A stretch of 33,208 nucleotides of DNA from JBAVVD01 sp049697115 (GCA_049697115.1 JBAVVD010000074.1:1-33208), one strand, 5' to 3'. Shown: positions 16,336 to 26,020, numbered from the stretch's first letter. The notes: generated from the sequence alone by a model not told the origin. Program-made: numbers and translations.

Positions 16336-17415
16336 AGACGTCGGGCTACGCTCATCTTCGGTATTTGCGATTATCAGTCTCTTTATGCGCTCTACGTCAA
16401 TCCGCTCGGGATCCAGGCCGATTCCAAGTTCGAAGGAGGCCAGGAGGATTATACGGTCGATGTCGTCTGGTTTTCCGCCGGCAGGATTGACGCCGAGGGT
16501 TACACGATTGAAGTTCAAATCCCGTTCAAGAGCATTCGCTACAGGGCCCGCGAGCCTGTCGAGATGGGCATCATCTTTGAGCGGAATATCAGCCGACTTT
16601 CTGAGGCCGGCACGTTCCCGCCGCTCGACCCCGCCCAGGGCTTAAATTTCCTGACGCAGACGCGGACACTCCACTTCACGGACATCAAGCATTACACGCT
16701 CCTTGAACTTCTCCCGGCCGTCACATACGGGAAAACGAGCCTGAACGATCAGGGAACGCTCGAACCGCAAAATGGGAAAAGCGATTTCAGTCTGACAGCG
16801 AAATACGGTCTGACCTCTCAGCTCGTCCTCGACGGGACGGTCAATCCCGACTTCAGCCAGGTCGAATCGGACGCCGGGGGCCGCTATCAGACCGAGGTCT
16901 TTCTCGGCCAGCGCTTCAATCGGAGCGGCTTTCGGTTCATCGGGACGAGCCAGATCACGAAGCAATTCTCTCTGGACGTGCAATATATTTATGGAGACAA
17001 AATCCGTTATATCGCCGCACCCCACCAGGGCCGCGGGAACGACGCGTCGCTCAGCATGATCTATCTTCCTTCCGATAATTTCCACTTCGAGTTTGCCCTA
17101 ACCTATTCCGACTTCACCCGTTCGACCGACGGCGTGAAGGAATACGATTACACGATCCTTCGGAGTCTGAACACCTACCAGGTCAATAAGTATTTGTTCT
17201 TCCGGGCGATTGTCGAATACAACTCGTTCCGCAAGCAATTGATGACCGATCTCCTTGCGTCGTTCACGTACATTCCGGGAACGGTCATTCATATCGGCTA
17301 CGGCTCGCTCTACAAAAAGCTCACGTGGCGCGACGGAATGTATGAGCCGTCCGACCGCTTCCTGGAAATGCGGCGAGGCTTCTTCTTCAAGGCATCCTAT
17401 CTCTGGCGTCTGTAA
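16336..17415 (+). pseudogene. Remnant of a DUF5916 outer-membrane protein (CBM9-like domain + beta-barrel), N-terminus and barrel centre lost
   Basis: The frame is open from just after a TGA at 16333-16335. From 16369 it encodes the last part of a CBM9-like domain (D-Y-Q-S-L-Y-A-L-Y-V-N-P-L-G-I-Q-A-D ... IEVQIPFKSIRY), then the start of the DUF5916 barrel (GLTSQLVLDGTVNPDFSQVESDAG), and then jumps to what is normally the end of the barrel (NTYQVNKYLFFRAIVEYN ... GFFFKASYLWRL). Full-length members are about 700-900 residues; this one has about 350, with no signal peptide. The expected F-F-x-E-G and F-Y-S-R-R-I-G blocks after VESDAG are missing. A start at ATG 16564 would remove the CBM9 part, so no functional start is apparent. 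It was probably a large outer-membrane protein of carbohydrate or peptide uptake type. Confidence 0.7.
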
Positions 17416-17437
17416 ATGATCCAGGAAGCGATGATCG

Positions 17438-18877
17438 TTATTTTCTCACAAATTTGAGGTTTTTGACGCGGCCGGTGTTGAGCGTGAAAAACGTCACATT
17501 TTTTTCGCCATCACGGTGAAACTTGATATCGAATAGGCCCCCCGAGAATGCGTCCGGCCGTGACAATCTCAAAGGATTTTTCGGCGCATTCTTGTGAACG
17601 AAATAGAGCTTTCCCTCTTTCACGGCAAGTGAAAAGGTCACACCCAATTCCTCACTGTAAAAATCACCCGCAAAATCCTCCAGCTGATATTGCCCTTCAT
17701 AGTCATCGTAGACATCCGGATTGACGGAGACTTTCTGCGGCGGCTTCTCTTTCGGCTTTTCCACCTTCCATTGATCTGCAAGATAGATATCCGCCACTTT
17801 GTCGCACATACCGGAAGGATTGAACGAACTTAAATTCGAGAGGCAGATGACCGAAAAACGTTGTTCCGGAAATCGCAGAAGCTCGGCCCGATAGCCTCCC
17901 AAAGCGCCTCCGTGTCGAACGGTTTTGAGACCCTTATAGTCTCCGATCATCAGGGCAAAAGCATAATCGATTTCTTCGCCGTTGCTCAGATGGCCTCGAG
18001 TATGTATCTGATCGATGAGTTCCTTCCCCCCGACCTTGTGATGATAGAAGTTCTGGTCCCAAAGGAACAAATCCTCAACCGAAGTGAACAATCCACCCGA
18101 GCCGACGCAATCGAACGTGGACATAAACAGCCTGAACTTGCCTCCTTTGGCCGGGTAATATCCTGAGGCTCGATCCTTAATCGGCTCCGCGTAATCATCA
18201 TGGAAATGGCTGTTTGTCATTCCCAACGGCTCGAAAATATTCTCATGGGCATATTCCCGCAATGTCTTTCCGGAGGTGCGCTTGATAATCTCCGCCAGCA
18301 GCAAGTAGCACGAATTGCTGTAGAGGAATTTCTCTCCGGGTGTGAAGTTCAATTCTTTCTGGCGTGTAATGAGCTCGAGCGCATCCGGCTGGTGATAGAT
18401 GCCGATCATCTCATCCATCCTCTCCTCACTCATCCCGGCAATAATCCCGACGAGCTCAAGATAATCCCGAATCCCGCTGGTGTGGTGTATGAGATTGCGG
18501 ATGGTGACAGGAGTGCCGTAATCGGGCATTTCGGGCACGTATTTCCGGATGTCATCATCCAGAGAGAGTTTTCCGTCGCGGGCGAGCAAAACGATGCACA
18601 TGGCAACGAACTGCTTTGAGGTCGATCCAATATAGAAGACAGAGCTGGGAGTAATCGGTATGTTGTGCTCCAGGTTGGCCATTCCATAGCCCTTTTTATA
18701 AATGATTTTGCCGTCCTGGATGATGGCCAGGGCACAACCCGGTGAATCCTTCGTATCCCATGCCTTAAACAGGGCATCGACTTTCTCCGTATTTTGATCG
18801 GCGAAGGAGTTTGAAACAATACAGATGAGACCAAAAACGACAATAAACAAACTGAACTGAATTCTTTTTCTTTTCAT
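17438..18877 (-). CDS. Secreted serine hydrolase, class C beta-lactamase / PBP-like
   Basis: 479 residues. A signal peptide covers about 1-26 (KRKR, hydrophobic core, S-F-A-D), so it is exported. The active-site triad motifs are S85-T-S-K88, Y186-S-N188 and H322-G-G, as in beta-lactamase-family esterases and D-amino-acid peptidases. The last 100 residues form a lipocalin-like/DUF3471-type domain often fused to these enzymes. The substrate is not predictable; true beta-lactam resistance is unlikely from this architecture. GGAGG lies 8-10 nt before the ATG. It is convergent with the DUF5916 remnant and divergent from the aldo/keto reductase. Confidence 0.9.
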   Translation of the reverse strand: MKRKRIQFSLFIVVFGLICIVSNSFADQNTEKVDALFKAWDTKDSPGCALAIIQDGKIIYKKGYGMANLEHNIPITPSSVFYIGSTSKQFVAMCIVLLARDGKLSLDDDIRKYVPEMPDYGTPVTIRNLIHHTSGIRDYLELVGIIAGMSEERMDEMIGIYHQPDALELITRQKELNFTPGEKFLYSNSCYLLLAEIIKRTSGKTLREYAHENIFEPLGMTNSHFHDDYAEPIKDRASGYYPAKGGKFRLFMSTFDCVGSGGLFTSVEDLFLWDQNFYHHKVGGKELIDQIHTRGHLSNGEEIDYAFALMIGDYKGLKTVRHGGALGGYRAELLRFPEQRFSVICLSNLSSFNPSGMCDKVADIYLADQWKVEKPKEKPPQKVSVNPDVYDDYEGQYQLEDFAGDFYSEELGVTFSLAVKEGKLYFVHKNAPKNPLRLSRPDAFSGGLFDIKFHRDGEKNVTFFTLNTGRVKNLKFVRK

Positions 18878-18916
18878 TAATAGAGCCTCCTGATTGATTT
18901 CATTTGGAAAAGAATA

Positions 18917-18946
18917 AAAATATTCCTGCCGATGGATTCATGTGAA
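18917..18946 (-). promoter_or_regulatory. Promoter of the serine hydrolase gene
   Basis: On the minus strand TTCACA (18941-18946) and TATTTT (18917-18922) are separated by 18 nt. The predicted leader is about 35 nt and contains the GGAGG ribosome site. Confidence 0.4.
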
Positions 18947-18949
18947 GGC

Positions 18950-19102
18950 ATGAACATACAACAACCGAAGCAAATCCGTCAAATCACCCTCAAGCACGAA
19001 CCGCTCCAATTCTTCCTGATGGAGGAAATCTTCTTTGAAAAAAGTGCTCCTGGTTTGAAAAATGAAGCGGGAGGAGATGGCGGCTACAATAACCGAGGTT
19101 GA
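18950..19102 (+). CDS. Possible 50-codon ORF before the aldo/keto reductase
   Basis: ATG 18950 to TGA 19100-19102 encodes 50 residues, mostly polar, with no recognised motif. AAGG lies only 2 nt before the ATG, too close for a good ribosome site. It could be a small gene, the tail of a decayed gene, or chance. Confidence 0.2.
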   Translation: MNIQQPKQIRQITLKHEPLQFFLMEEIFFEKSAPGLKNEAGGDGGYNNRG

Positions 19103-19134
19103 CCGAAACGCTTTCTTGGCATATAAAAATAGCC

Positions 19135-20112
19135 ATGAGAATTTTCAATTTGAGACGGCTTGGCCAGTCCAACCTGATGGCCTCGCCCATCGGGCTCGGA
19201 TGCTGGCAATTCAGCAAGGGAAGCGGCCTGGCCGGAAAATACTGGCCAGTCCTGACTGACGATGAAATTCAGAAAATTGTGGCTGTTTCTCTTGAAGGCG
19301 GCCTGAACTGGTTTGATACGGCTGAATCCTATGGGATGGGCCAGTCGGAAAAAGCCCTCTCCCAGGCGCTGAAAAGCCTGGGCCAGCGGCGGGAGGAAGT
19401 CATCATTGCCACCAAATGGCTTCCCCTGTTCAGAACATCAAGGTCCATCACAAAAACAATCGATGAACGTCTGAAAAATCTGGGCGGCACTCCCATTGAC
19501 CTTCATCAAATCCACCATCCCTTTGCCTTCTCCTCAACCAAAGCCCAGATGAAGGCCATGGCCCGACTTGTCGAGAATCAGAAAATCCGGTTTATCGGGG
19601 TGAGCAATTTTTCAGCGGAAAAAATGAGGAAAGCCCATAAGGTTCTGGCTGAGTTCGGTCTGCCACTTGTCTCCAACCAGGTTCGATACAACCTCCTTAA
19701 TAGAAAAATTGAAACCAACGGCATTCTGGATACAGCCAGAGAACTCGGGATTTCGATCATTGCCTATTCCCCTCTGGCCCAGGGGATTCTCTCCGGCAAA
19801 TTCCATAAAGATCTGAATTTAATTAAACGGAGTTCGGGCTACAGAAAATACATGGGGATGTTTAAAGCCAAAGGCCTTGAAAAAAGCCGGCCTGTCATCC
19901 ATGCCCTCAAAGAGCTGGCCCAAAAATATCAGGCGACGCCTTCCCAGATCGCCTTGAACTGGTTAATCCACTTCCAGGGAGATATTGTCGTTGCCATTCC
20001 AGGAGCAACAAAAGTCCATCAGGCCACGGAAAATGCCGGGGCGATGGCTTTCAGACTCACTCCCGACGATCTGGATTACCTGGATCAGATTTCCTCTCCA
20101 TTTAGAATTTAG
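19135..20112 (+). CDS. Aldo/keto reductase
   Basis: 325 residues, normal for the AKR superfamily of NAD(P)H-dependent (alpha/beta)8 oxidoreductases. The catalytic tetrad is visible: D61 (WFDTAESYG), Y66, K94 (ATKW) and H127 (LHQIHHP). The cofactor-binding C-terminal segment (PGATKVHQATEN) is present. The natural substrate, an aldehyde or sugar carbonyl, is not predictable. ATG 19135 matches the usual family start (R-R-L-G-x-S); an in-frame TTG at 19099 would add 12 residues. Neither has a strong ribosome site. The stop is 23 nt before the start of the tricorn-like protease, so the two may be co-transcribed. Confidence 0.9.
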   Translation: MRIFNLRRLGQSNLMASPIGLGCWQFSKGSGLAGKYWPVLTDDEIQKIVAVSLEGGLNWFDTAESYGMGQSEKALSQALKSLGQRREEVIIATKWLPLFRTSRSITKTIDERLKNLGGTPIDLHQIHHPFAFSSTKAQMKAMARLVENQKIRFIGVSNFSAEKMRKAHKVLAEFGLPLVSNQVRYNLLNRKIETNGILDTARELGISIIAYSPLAQGILSGKFHKDLNLIKRSSGYRKYMGMFKAKGLEKSRPVIHALKELAQKYQATPSQIALNWLIHFQGDIVVAIPGATKVHQATENAGAMAFRLTPDDLDYLDQISSPFRI

Positions 20113-20135
20113 CAAAATTGTTAAAGGAGGACTTT

Positions 20136-23100
20136 ATGGAATTATCAAAAATTAAAAATTCTTTAATAGCGCTCGGTTTGGCCGTTTTTCTGACAGCACT
20201 TTTTGCCATTCCGGCCGGCCGGGCCGACGTTAAGGACCGGAGTCTGCTCCTGCAGCTTCCCGCGCTGAACAAGACGCACATCGTGTTTCACTTCGGCGGA
20301 GATCTGTGGAGTGTGCCGCGGGTGGGAGGCGAGGCTGTTCGCCTGACGTCCGGTCCCGGCATTGAGACAAATCCTGTGTTCTCGCCGGACGGAAGCCGAA
20401 TCGCTTTCAGCGGCGAGTACGACGGGAACGTGGACGTGTTCGTCATACCGGCCGCTGGGGGAATCCCTCAGAGGCTCACCTGGCATCCCTCAGTGGATAT
20501 TGCCCTGGACTGGACCCCGGACGAGAAACGGATCCTTTTCGCCTCAGGCCGCACAGCCTATTCACGGTTCAGCGAGCTGTACACGGTCAGCCTGGACGGC
20601 GGCCTGCCGGAGAAACTTCTCCTCCCCATGGGGTATGAGGGCGCCTTCTCCCCGGACGGAAGCCGGATCGCCTACGTTCCGCTCCCGCGCGCCTTCACTG
20701 CCTGGAAACGCTACCGCGGCGGCCAGGCCACCCCTGTGTGGATCGCCAACCTCGCCGATTCTCGCATTGAAGTAGTGCCCCGCGACAACTCGAACGACTT
20801 CAATCCCATGTGGGCGGAAGGCAAGGTCTATTTTCTCTCTGACCGCGACGGCGCCGTGACACTCTACGCCTATGATCTAAAGTCGAAAAAGGTACGCCGG
20901 GTTATCGAAAATCGCGGCCTGGACATGAAATCGGCCGCCGTCGGGTCGGACGCCATTGTCTATGAGCAGTTCGGAAGCCTCAATCTCTATGACCTGAAGA
21001 GCGGGAAAACCTCGCGGGTTCCGGTCACGGTAAGGGGCGACTTCCCCGAAGTGCGGCCGAGGTTCGTCAATGTGGATCGCCTCATCGCCAACGCCGAAAT
21101 TTCGCCCAATGCCGCACGGGCCGTGTTCGAAGCGCGCGGCGAAATCATCACTGTTCCCGCCGAGAAGGGCGATCCCCGTAACCTGACCACCTCGCCCGGC
21201 ATTATGGAGAGGGACCCGGCCTGGTCACCCGATGGAAAGATGATCGCCTATTTCTCGGATGAGTTCGGCGAGTACATGCTGCACCTTCAGCCCCAGAGCG
21301 GGACGGGCGATACGGTCAAGATCACCCTTGAGGAGAAGCCCACTTTCTACTTCGCGCCGCGCTGGGCGCCCGATTCCATGAAAATCGCCTACATGGACTG
21401 CCACCTGGCTCTTTGGTACGTGGATGTCAAGGGGAAAAAACCAGTGCGCGTGGAGAAGGATAGATTCTGGGGTTTCGGAAATGTCCTTGGGCCATCCTGG
21501 TCGCCCGATTCCAAGTGGCTGGCCTACACCAAGCGCCTGCCGAACTACCTGAACAGCGTGTTCTTATATTCGATTGAGACTGGCAAGAGCCGCCCGGTGA
21601 CCGACGGCATGAGCGACACCCGGAATCCGGTCTTTGATCCCGACGGGAAATACCTGTATTTCACAGCCAGCACGGATTCCGGCGCTTCACTCCAGCCGGA
21701 TATCCATAGCATCGTGAAGCCTTCAACGCGGTCCATTTATCTCGCCGTTCTGGCCCAGGACGAGCCTTCACCGTTCGCTCCGGAGAGCGACGAGGAGAAG
21801 GGGACGGAAGAGAAGAAGGCGGATGAAAAAAAGGGGGCGGAAAACGCGGCGGGGAAACCTGGAGACAAACCGTCCGCTGGGCCGGGCTCCAAGCCCGCCG
21901 CCCCAGCCGTAAAGATTGACTTCGACGGCATTCTGCAACGCATCCTGGCCGTGCCCATGCCCGCCAGAAACTATGTGGACCTGCAGATCGCAAAGGCCGG
22001 AGTGCTCTTGGCCGTCGAGGCTGCGGCGCCTGTTCCCGGCATTCGCGGCGCACCCGGCAACACGGTCCACCGCTACGACCTCAAGGCCCGCCGCTCGGAT
22101 ATTGTGGCAAGCGGAGTGGGCGCCTTCATTATGGCCCACAACGGCGAAAAATACCTCTACAGCCAGCAGAACCGCTGGTCCATCGCTGCCTTGAGGCCTA
22201 TGCCGCCGGCAGGAGCACCCCCTGCGCCTCCATCGCCTTCAGGAGGCGGACAGGCGCTGGCTACGGACAAAATCCGGGTCCGGATCGATCCCAAGGCCGA
22301 GTGGCATCAGATGTATCATGAGGCATGGAGGATCGAGCGCGAGTTCTTCTACGATCCCGAATGCCACGGCTTCGACATCGCTGCGGCGGAGGAGAGATAT
22401 GAACCTTTCCTTGAGAATATCGTCTCAAGGCGCGATCTGAATTACCTATTCGCCGACATGCTGGGCGGAATCGAGGTCGGGCATCTGCGCGTGGGCGGCG
22501 GCGATATTCCAGCCGTCGAACGCGTGCCCAACGGCCTGCTCGGAGCGGATTACAAGATCGAGAACGGCCGGTACCGCTTCGCCCGCATCTACAACGGCGA
22601 GAACTGGAACCCGCAGCTCCAGGCGCCGCTCACCCAGCCTGGCGTCAATGTCCAGGCCGGCGAATACCTGCTGGCGGTCAACGGCCGAGAGCTTACCGGC
22701 ACGGATAATGTTTACGCCTTCTTCGAGAACACCTCCGGCAAGAGCATAGTGATTAAGGTCGGGCCCAGCCCCGATGGGAAGGATGCGCGGGAAGTGACGG
22801 TCGTGCCCGTGACCAATGAGACCGGATTGCGCAACTTCGCCTGGATCGAGGACAACCGCCGCTACGTGGACAAAGTGACGGGCGGACGGGTGGCCTATGT
22901 GTACATGCCGGACACGGCTTTCGGCGGCTATATCTACTTCAACCGCTACTTCTTCGCCCAGGTGGGCAAGGAAGCGGCCATCATCGACGAGCGGTTCAAC
23001 GCTGGCGGCATGCTAGCCACCGACATTGCCGAGATTTTGCAGCGCCGGCTGCTGAGTCTGGTCGGGACGCGCGACGGCGAGGACGAGGCCCAGCCGCAGG

Positions 23101-23486
23101 GGGCCATCTTCGGCCCGAAGGTAATGCTCATCAACGAGTTCGCCGGCTCGGGCGGGGACGCCATGCCCTGGTATTTCCGGGCAGCCGGAGTGGGCCCGCT
23201 GGTGGGGAAGAAGACGTGGGGCGGCCTGGTGGGCCGCGCTGTCGCACCGCGACTCATGGACGGTGGAATCGTGACGGCGCCGAGTTCTGGAGTGTGGAGC
23301 CCCAAGACGGGGTGGATTGCGGAGAACGTAGGCGTCGCGCCGGACTTCGAGGTCGAACACGACCCGTCACTGGTGAGAAAGGGCAAGGACCCCCAGCTGG
23401 ACAAGGCCATCGAGCTCGTCATGGAGGCGCTGACTAAGAACCCAGTGCCGAAGCCCAAACGCCCGGCGTATCCGAAGCATTATTGA
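20136..23486 (+). CDS. Tricorn-like S41 family serine protease, exported
   Basis: 1116 residues, similar in size to archaeal tricorn (about 1070). A signal peptide covers about 1-30 (hydrophobic core, A-G-R-A-D). Two beta-propellers follow, with repeated S-P-D-G-S/K-x-I-A-Y/F blades to about residue 540, and a charged low-complexity E/K/P-rich linker at about 550-595. The catalytic part has H744 in D-P-E-C-H-G (tricorn H746), a PDZ domain at about 790-900, and S1005 in NEFAGSGGDAMPW (tricorn S965). The C-terminal W-I-A-E-N-x-G-V-x-P-D-x-E-V-E holds the likely substrate or charge-relay Glu. It degrades peptides, here probably in the periplasm. ATG 20136 has AAAGGAGG at 20123-20130. Base composition is clearly more GC-rich than the flanking genes. 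Confidence 0.93.
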   Translation: MELSKIKNSLIALGLAVFLTALFAIPAGRADVKDRSLLLQLPALNKTHIVFHFGGDLWSVPRVGGEAVRLTSGPGIETNPVFSPDGSRIAFSGEYDGNVDVFVIPAAGGIPQRLTWHPSVDIALDWTPDEKRILFASGRTAYSRFSELYTVSLDGGLPEKLLLPMGYEGAFSPDGSRIAYVPLPRAFTAWKRYRGGQATPVWIANLADSRIEVVPRDNSNDFNPMWAEGKVYFLSDRDGAVTLYAYDLKSKKVRRVIENRGLDMKSAAVGSDAIVYEQFGSLNLYDLKSGKTSRVPVTVRGDFPEVRPRFVNVDRLIANAEISPNAARAVFEARGEIITVPAEKGDPRNLTTSPGIMERDPAWSPDGKMIAYFSDEFGEYMLHLQPQSGTGDTVKITLEEKPTFYFAPRWAPDSMKIAYMDCHLALWYVDVKGKKPVRVEKDRFWGFGNVLGPSWSPDSKWLAYTKRLPNYLNSVFLYSIETGKSRPVTDGMSDTRNPVFDPDGKYLYFTASTDSGASLQPDIHSIVKPSTRSIYLAVLAQDEPSPFAPESDEEKGTEEKKADEKKGAENAAGKPGDKPSAGPGSKPAAPAVKIDFDGILQRILAVPMPARNYVDLQIAKAGVLLAVEAAAPVPGIRGAPGNTVHRYDLKARRSDIVASGVGAFIMAHNGEKYLYSQQNRWSIAALRPMPPAGAPPAPPSPSGGGQALATDKIRVRIDPKAEWHQMYHEAWRIEREFFYDPECHGFDIAAAEERYEPFLENIVSRRDLNYLFADMLGGIEVGHLRVGGGDIPAVERVPNGLLGADYKIENGRYRFARIYNGENWNPQLQAPLTQPGVNVQAGEYLLAVNGRELTGTDNVYAFFENTSGKSIVIKVGPSPDGKDAREVTVVPVTNETGLRNFAWIEDNRRYVDKVTGGRVAYVYMPDTAFGGYIYFNRYFFAQVGKEAAIIDERFNAGGMLATDIAEILQRRLLSLVGTRDGEDEAQPQGAIFGPKVMLINEFAGSGGDAMPWYFRAAGVGPLVGKKTWGGLVGRAVAPRLMDGGIVTAPSSGVWSPKTGWIAENVGVAPDFEVEHDPSLVRKGKDPQLDKAIELVMEALTKNPVPKPKRPAYPKHY

Positions 23487-23545
23487 AAATATTTAAATCT
23501 CTTCCTTCTTGAGTTGGTGAGAAAGTAGATATCCGGATTTTAAAG

Positions 23546-25726
23546 TTATTTGTGGGGGCGAATACCCTTTTCTCTGGCGCTTTTAAATTCAATCTTGAAT
23601 TCTGTCCCCTTCTTTCTCCGCAGCTCGATGGATCCATCCAATTGATTCACGGATTCCATTACGATTTGCAGGCCTAAACTCCGGGGATTACGAATGTCCA
23701 CGTCCTGGGGAAGACCGACGCCCGTATCTTTGACAATCAAGGTGTATTTTCCATTCTTATCGACACTCATCATGACGCCGACTTCTCCCTTTCTGCGATT
23801 TGGAAACGCATGTCTCAAAGAATTGGAGACGAGTTCATTAATGATCAGTGCGCAGGGATTCGCTTTATTCATATCCAGATAGATATCTTTTGCTTGGATT
23901 TTAAATCGGACATTCCCTTCTGAGGATCCGTACATGGCAAATAAATGAGTCATTAATCCGGATAAATAATCGGAAAAAATGATCCGTGCCAGATCTTTGG
24001 AGTGATGCAGTTTCTCATAGACGAGAGCCAGGGTCCGGATACGGTTTTGACTCGCCTTGAACATCTCAATGGTTTTCTTGTCTTTGAAGGACTGGGACTG
24101 AAGCCTGAGCAGACTGGAAATAATCTGCATGTTGTTCTTCACGCGGTGATGGATCTCCTTAAGAAGTACCTCCTTCTCTCTCAGCGAAGCGCTCAGCTTC
24201 TCCTCTGCGATTTTACGCTCTGTGATGTCTATTTCTCTTCCCTGAATGCCAATTTGATTTCCCTTTTCGTCCAGCAGCGGCCCCCAGGAACCGGAACACC
24301 ATTTCTCCTTTCCCCCTTTTGTGACAATGCGGAATTCTTCATTGGAGAAGGCTCCGCCCTGAAACAGCTCGTCCCACTTTTTCATCATCCTCTGTTGATC
24401 TTCCGGGTGAATGTAAAGGATGAAGTTTTGTTTATATAATTCTTTCGGTGAATATCCCGTCAGATTCTCGACCGCTGGATTGACATATTGGAGCCGGCGA
24501 TTCATATCATAGATAAAGACAGCGTCTCTCATGTTCTCGGCAAGGAGTCTCAGATTGCGTTCGGATTCTGAGAACGCCTCCTGCTCCCTTTTGTGCTCAC
24601 GGACATCGCGGATGTTGCACTGGATCACTTTCTTGTGATTGACAAAATAGGCTTGGCTGACAAATTCCACTTCAACTTTCTGTCCATCTTTCGTTTCCAG
24701 GGGAAAATCTTTATATTGGATATGCTCTTGATTTTTTAATTGTCTAAACTCGGCCGGACGGGCTTCCACATCTTTGAAGGAGCTTATTTCCCAGAGTTTC
24801 CTGCCCAACAACTCTTCATAAGAAAAGCCCAGTAAATTGACCAGGAACGGATTCACATCAATGATCTGTCCGGTATCGGCATCCAGAATCAAGAGGCCGT
24901 CCTTCGCCGATTCAAACAGCCGCCGATACATGGATTCAGAAAAGTAAATGGACTTCTCCAGCTTTTTACGTTCCGTGATATCCCATATGTAGGAATGCGT
25001 ACCGATTATTTTTTTTCTTTCTTTCAATGCCATGGCATCCATTTCACAATAGACAATTGAGCCGTCCTTCCGGATCCCTTTGAATTCAGATCTCTCAGAA
25101 ACATGTCCGCTCTGTTGAAGCGCATGATGAACATTCATGACACTCTCAATGTCATCCGGATGGACGATAGACGCCAGAGATTTTCCTTTCATCTCATCCG
25201 AGGAGTAGCCAAACATTGCCGCAAAGGTTTTGTTGAAGTAGATAAAACGGCCCTCGTTGTCACTGATGAGAATGGCGATCCGGGCTTTCTCGACCAGATC
25301 TCGATACCGTTCTTCGGTTTCCTGCAGAGACTTCTCCACTTGCCTCCGTTCGATGGAATAGCGGATGGCACGGAAAAGAAGCGCGCTGGTAATCTGCCCT
25401 TTGATTAAATAGTCCCGCGCTCCCTTCCGCATCGCTTCGATGGCCAAGTCCTGATCGTCCGAGCCGGTCATCACAATAACCGGTATTTCGACATTTCGCA
25501 CCATGACCCTCAAGAGCGTTTTAATTCCCTGGCTGTCGGGAAGACCGAGATCCAGTAAAACCACATCATAGGGCCCTGCATCCAGACATCTCAATCCGGC
25601 ATTGAGGGACTCCACATATTTCAAATAAATCGAATAATCCTTGTTCTCAGCCAGCATTTCACAAATAAACTGGGCATCTACCGGATTGTCCTCGATCAGT
25701 AAAACGCTGATTTTATTTTGACTCAT
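23546..25726 (-). CDS. Hybrid sensor histidine kinase: REC-PAS-PAS-PAS-HisKA_2-HATPase
   Basis: 726 residues without membrane segments, so cytoplasmic. An N-terminal receiver (about 6-122) has E12-D13, D59, T87 and K109. Three PAS domains follow at about 140-253, 265-383 and 395-505, each ending in a D-I-T-E-R-K-like or D-V-R-E-H-K linker. The dimerisation/phospho-acceptor box is E-I-H526-H-R-V-K-N-N, typical of HisKA_2 kinases. The ATPase domain has the N box (INELVSNSLRHAF, about 629-641), G1 DTGVG (667-671) and a GLQIV segment. A receiver at the N-terminus means it is itself a target of another kinase. No partner is adjacent; the OmpR regulator at 3635 is a distant candidate. The ATG has no clear Shine-Dalgarno. 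Confidence 0.93.
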   Translation of the reverse strand: MSQNKISVLLIEDNPVDAQFICEMLAENKDYSIYLKYVESLNAGLRCLDAGPYDVVLLDLGLPDSQGIKTLLRVMVRNVEIPVIVMTGSDDQDLAIEAMRKGARDYLIKGQITSALLFRAIRYSIERRQVEKSLQETEERYRDLVEKARIAILISDNEGRFIYFNKTFAAMFGYSSDEMKGKSLASIVHPDDIESVMNVHHALQQSGHVSERSEFKGIRKDGSIVYCEMDAMALKERKKIIGTHSYIWDITERKKLEKSIYFSESMYRRLFESAKDGLLILDADTGQIIDVNPFLVNLLGFSYEELLGRKLWEISSFKDVEARPAEFRQLKNQEHIQYKDFPLETKDGQKVEVEFVSQAYFVNHKKVIQCNIRDVREHKREQEAFSESERNLRLLAENMRDAVFIYDMNRRLQYVNPAVENLTGYSPKELYKQNFILYIHPEDQQRMMKKWDELFQGGAFSNEEFRIVTKGGKEKWCSGSWGPLLDEKGNQIGIQGREIDITERKIAEEKLSASLREKEVLLKEIHHRVKNNMQIISSLLRLQSQSFKDKKTIEMFKASQNRIRTLALVYEKLHHSKDLARIIFSDYLSGLMTHLFAMYGSSEGNVRFKIQAKDIYLDMNKANPCALIINELVSNSLRHAFPNRRKGEVGVMMSVDKNGKYTLIVKDTGVGLPQDVDIRNPRSLGLQIVMESVNQLDGSIELRRKKGTEFKIEFKSAREKGIRPHK

Positions 25727-25876
25727 TTGTGTTTTGAAGATTTGTTGTATCGGGAGCGTCTGTACAAAGAATATCCCGTTCCCCGCCTCCTTTACTCTGA
25801 TTTTCTTATTTTTTATACTCGGCGGCGATTATTGGCTCCTTTAGGTCCGTGCAACTTCCGCCGACATTACAAATAA

Positions 25877-25906
25877 AACATATCACTCTGTACAAATCCC
25901 TGTCAA
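25877..25906 (-). promoter_or_regulatory. Promoter of the hybrid kinase gene
   Basis: On the minus strand TTGACA (25901-25906, 6/6) and TATGTT (25877-25882, 4/6) lie 18 nt apart. The predicted leader is about 145 nt. It contains an AAAGGAGG-like site about 60 nt upstream of the start ATG with no good start codon after it. Confidence 0.45.
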
Positions 25907-25924
25907 CAACTTATAGAAAGTTCA

Positions 25925-26020
25925 GACGATCGTCCTCACCGTCATCACCCGGAACGGCTGCCGCCAGGTTCTAAGATTCCCCGCGATGTTTCTGATCAGC
26001 CGCCCACCTGTGACGAGAAG
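25925..26020 (-). pseudogene. Fossil fragment of a second NSS sodium symporter gene
   Basis: These 96 bp align without gaps to 27398-27493, inside the intact symporter gene, with 76 of 96 bases identical by my count. Read on the minus strand in the same frame it gives L-L-V-T-G-G-R-L-I-R-N-I ... Q-P-F-R-V-M-T-V-R-T-I-V then a stop. The intact gene has L-V-V-T-G-W-W-L-V-K-N-I ... Q-P-F-Q-A-M-T-V-G-T-I-I. Conserved Trp codons have become Arg or Gly. It is a non-functional relic; I see no further similarity on either side. Confidence 0.75.
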
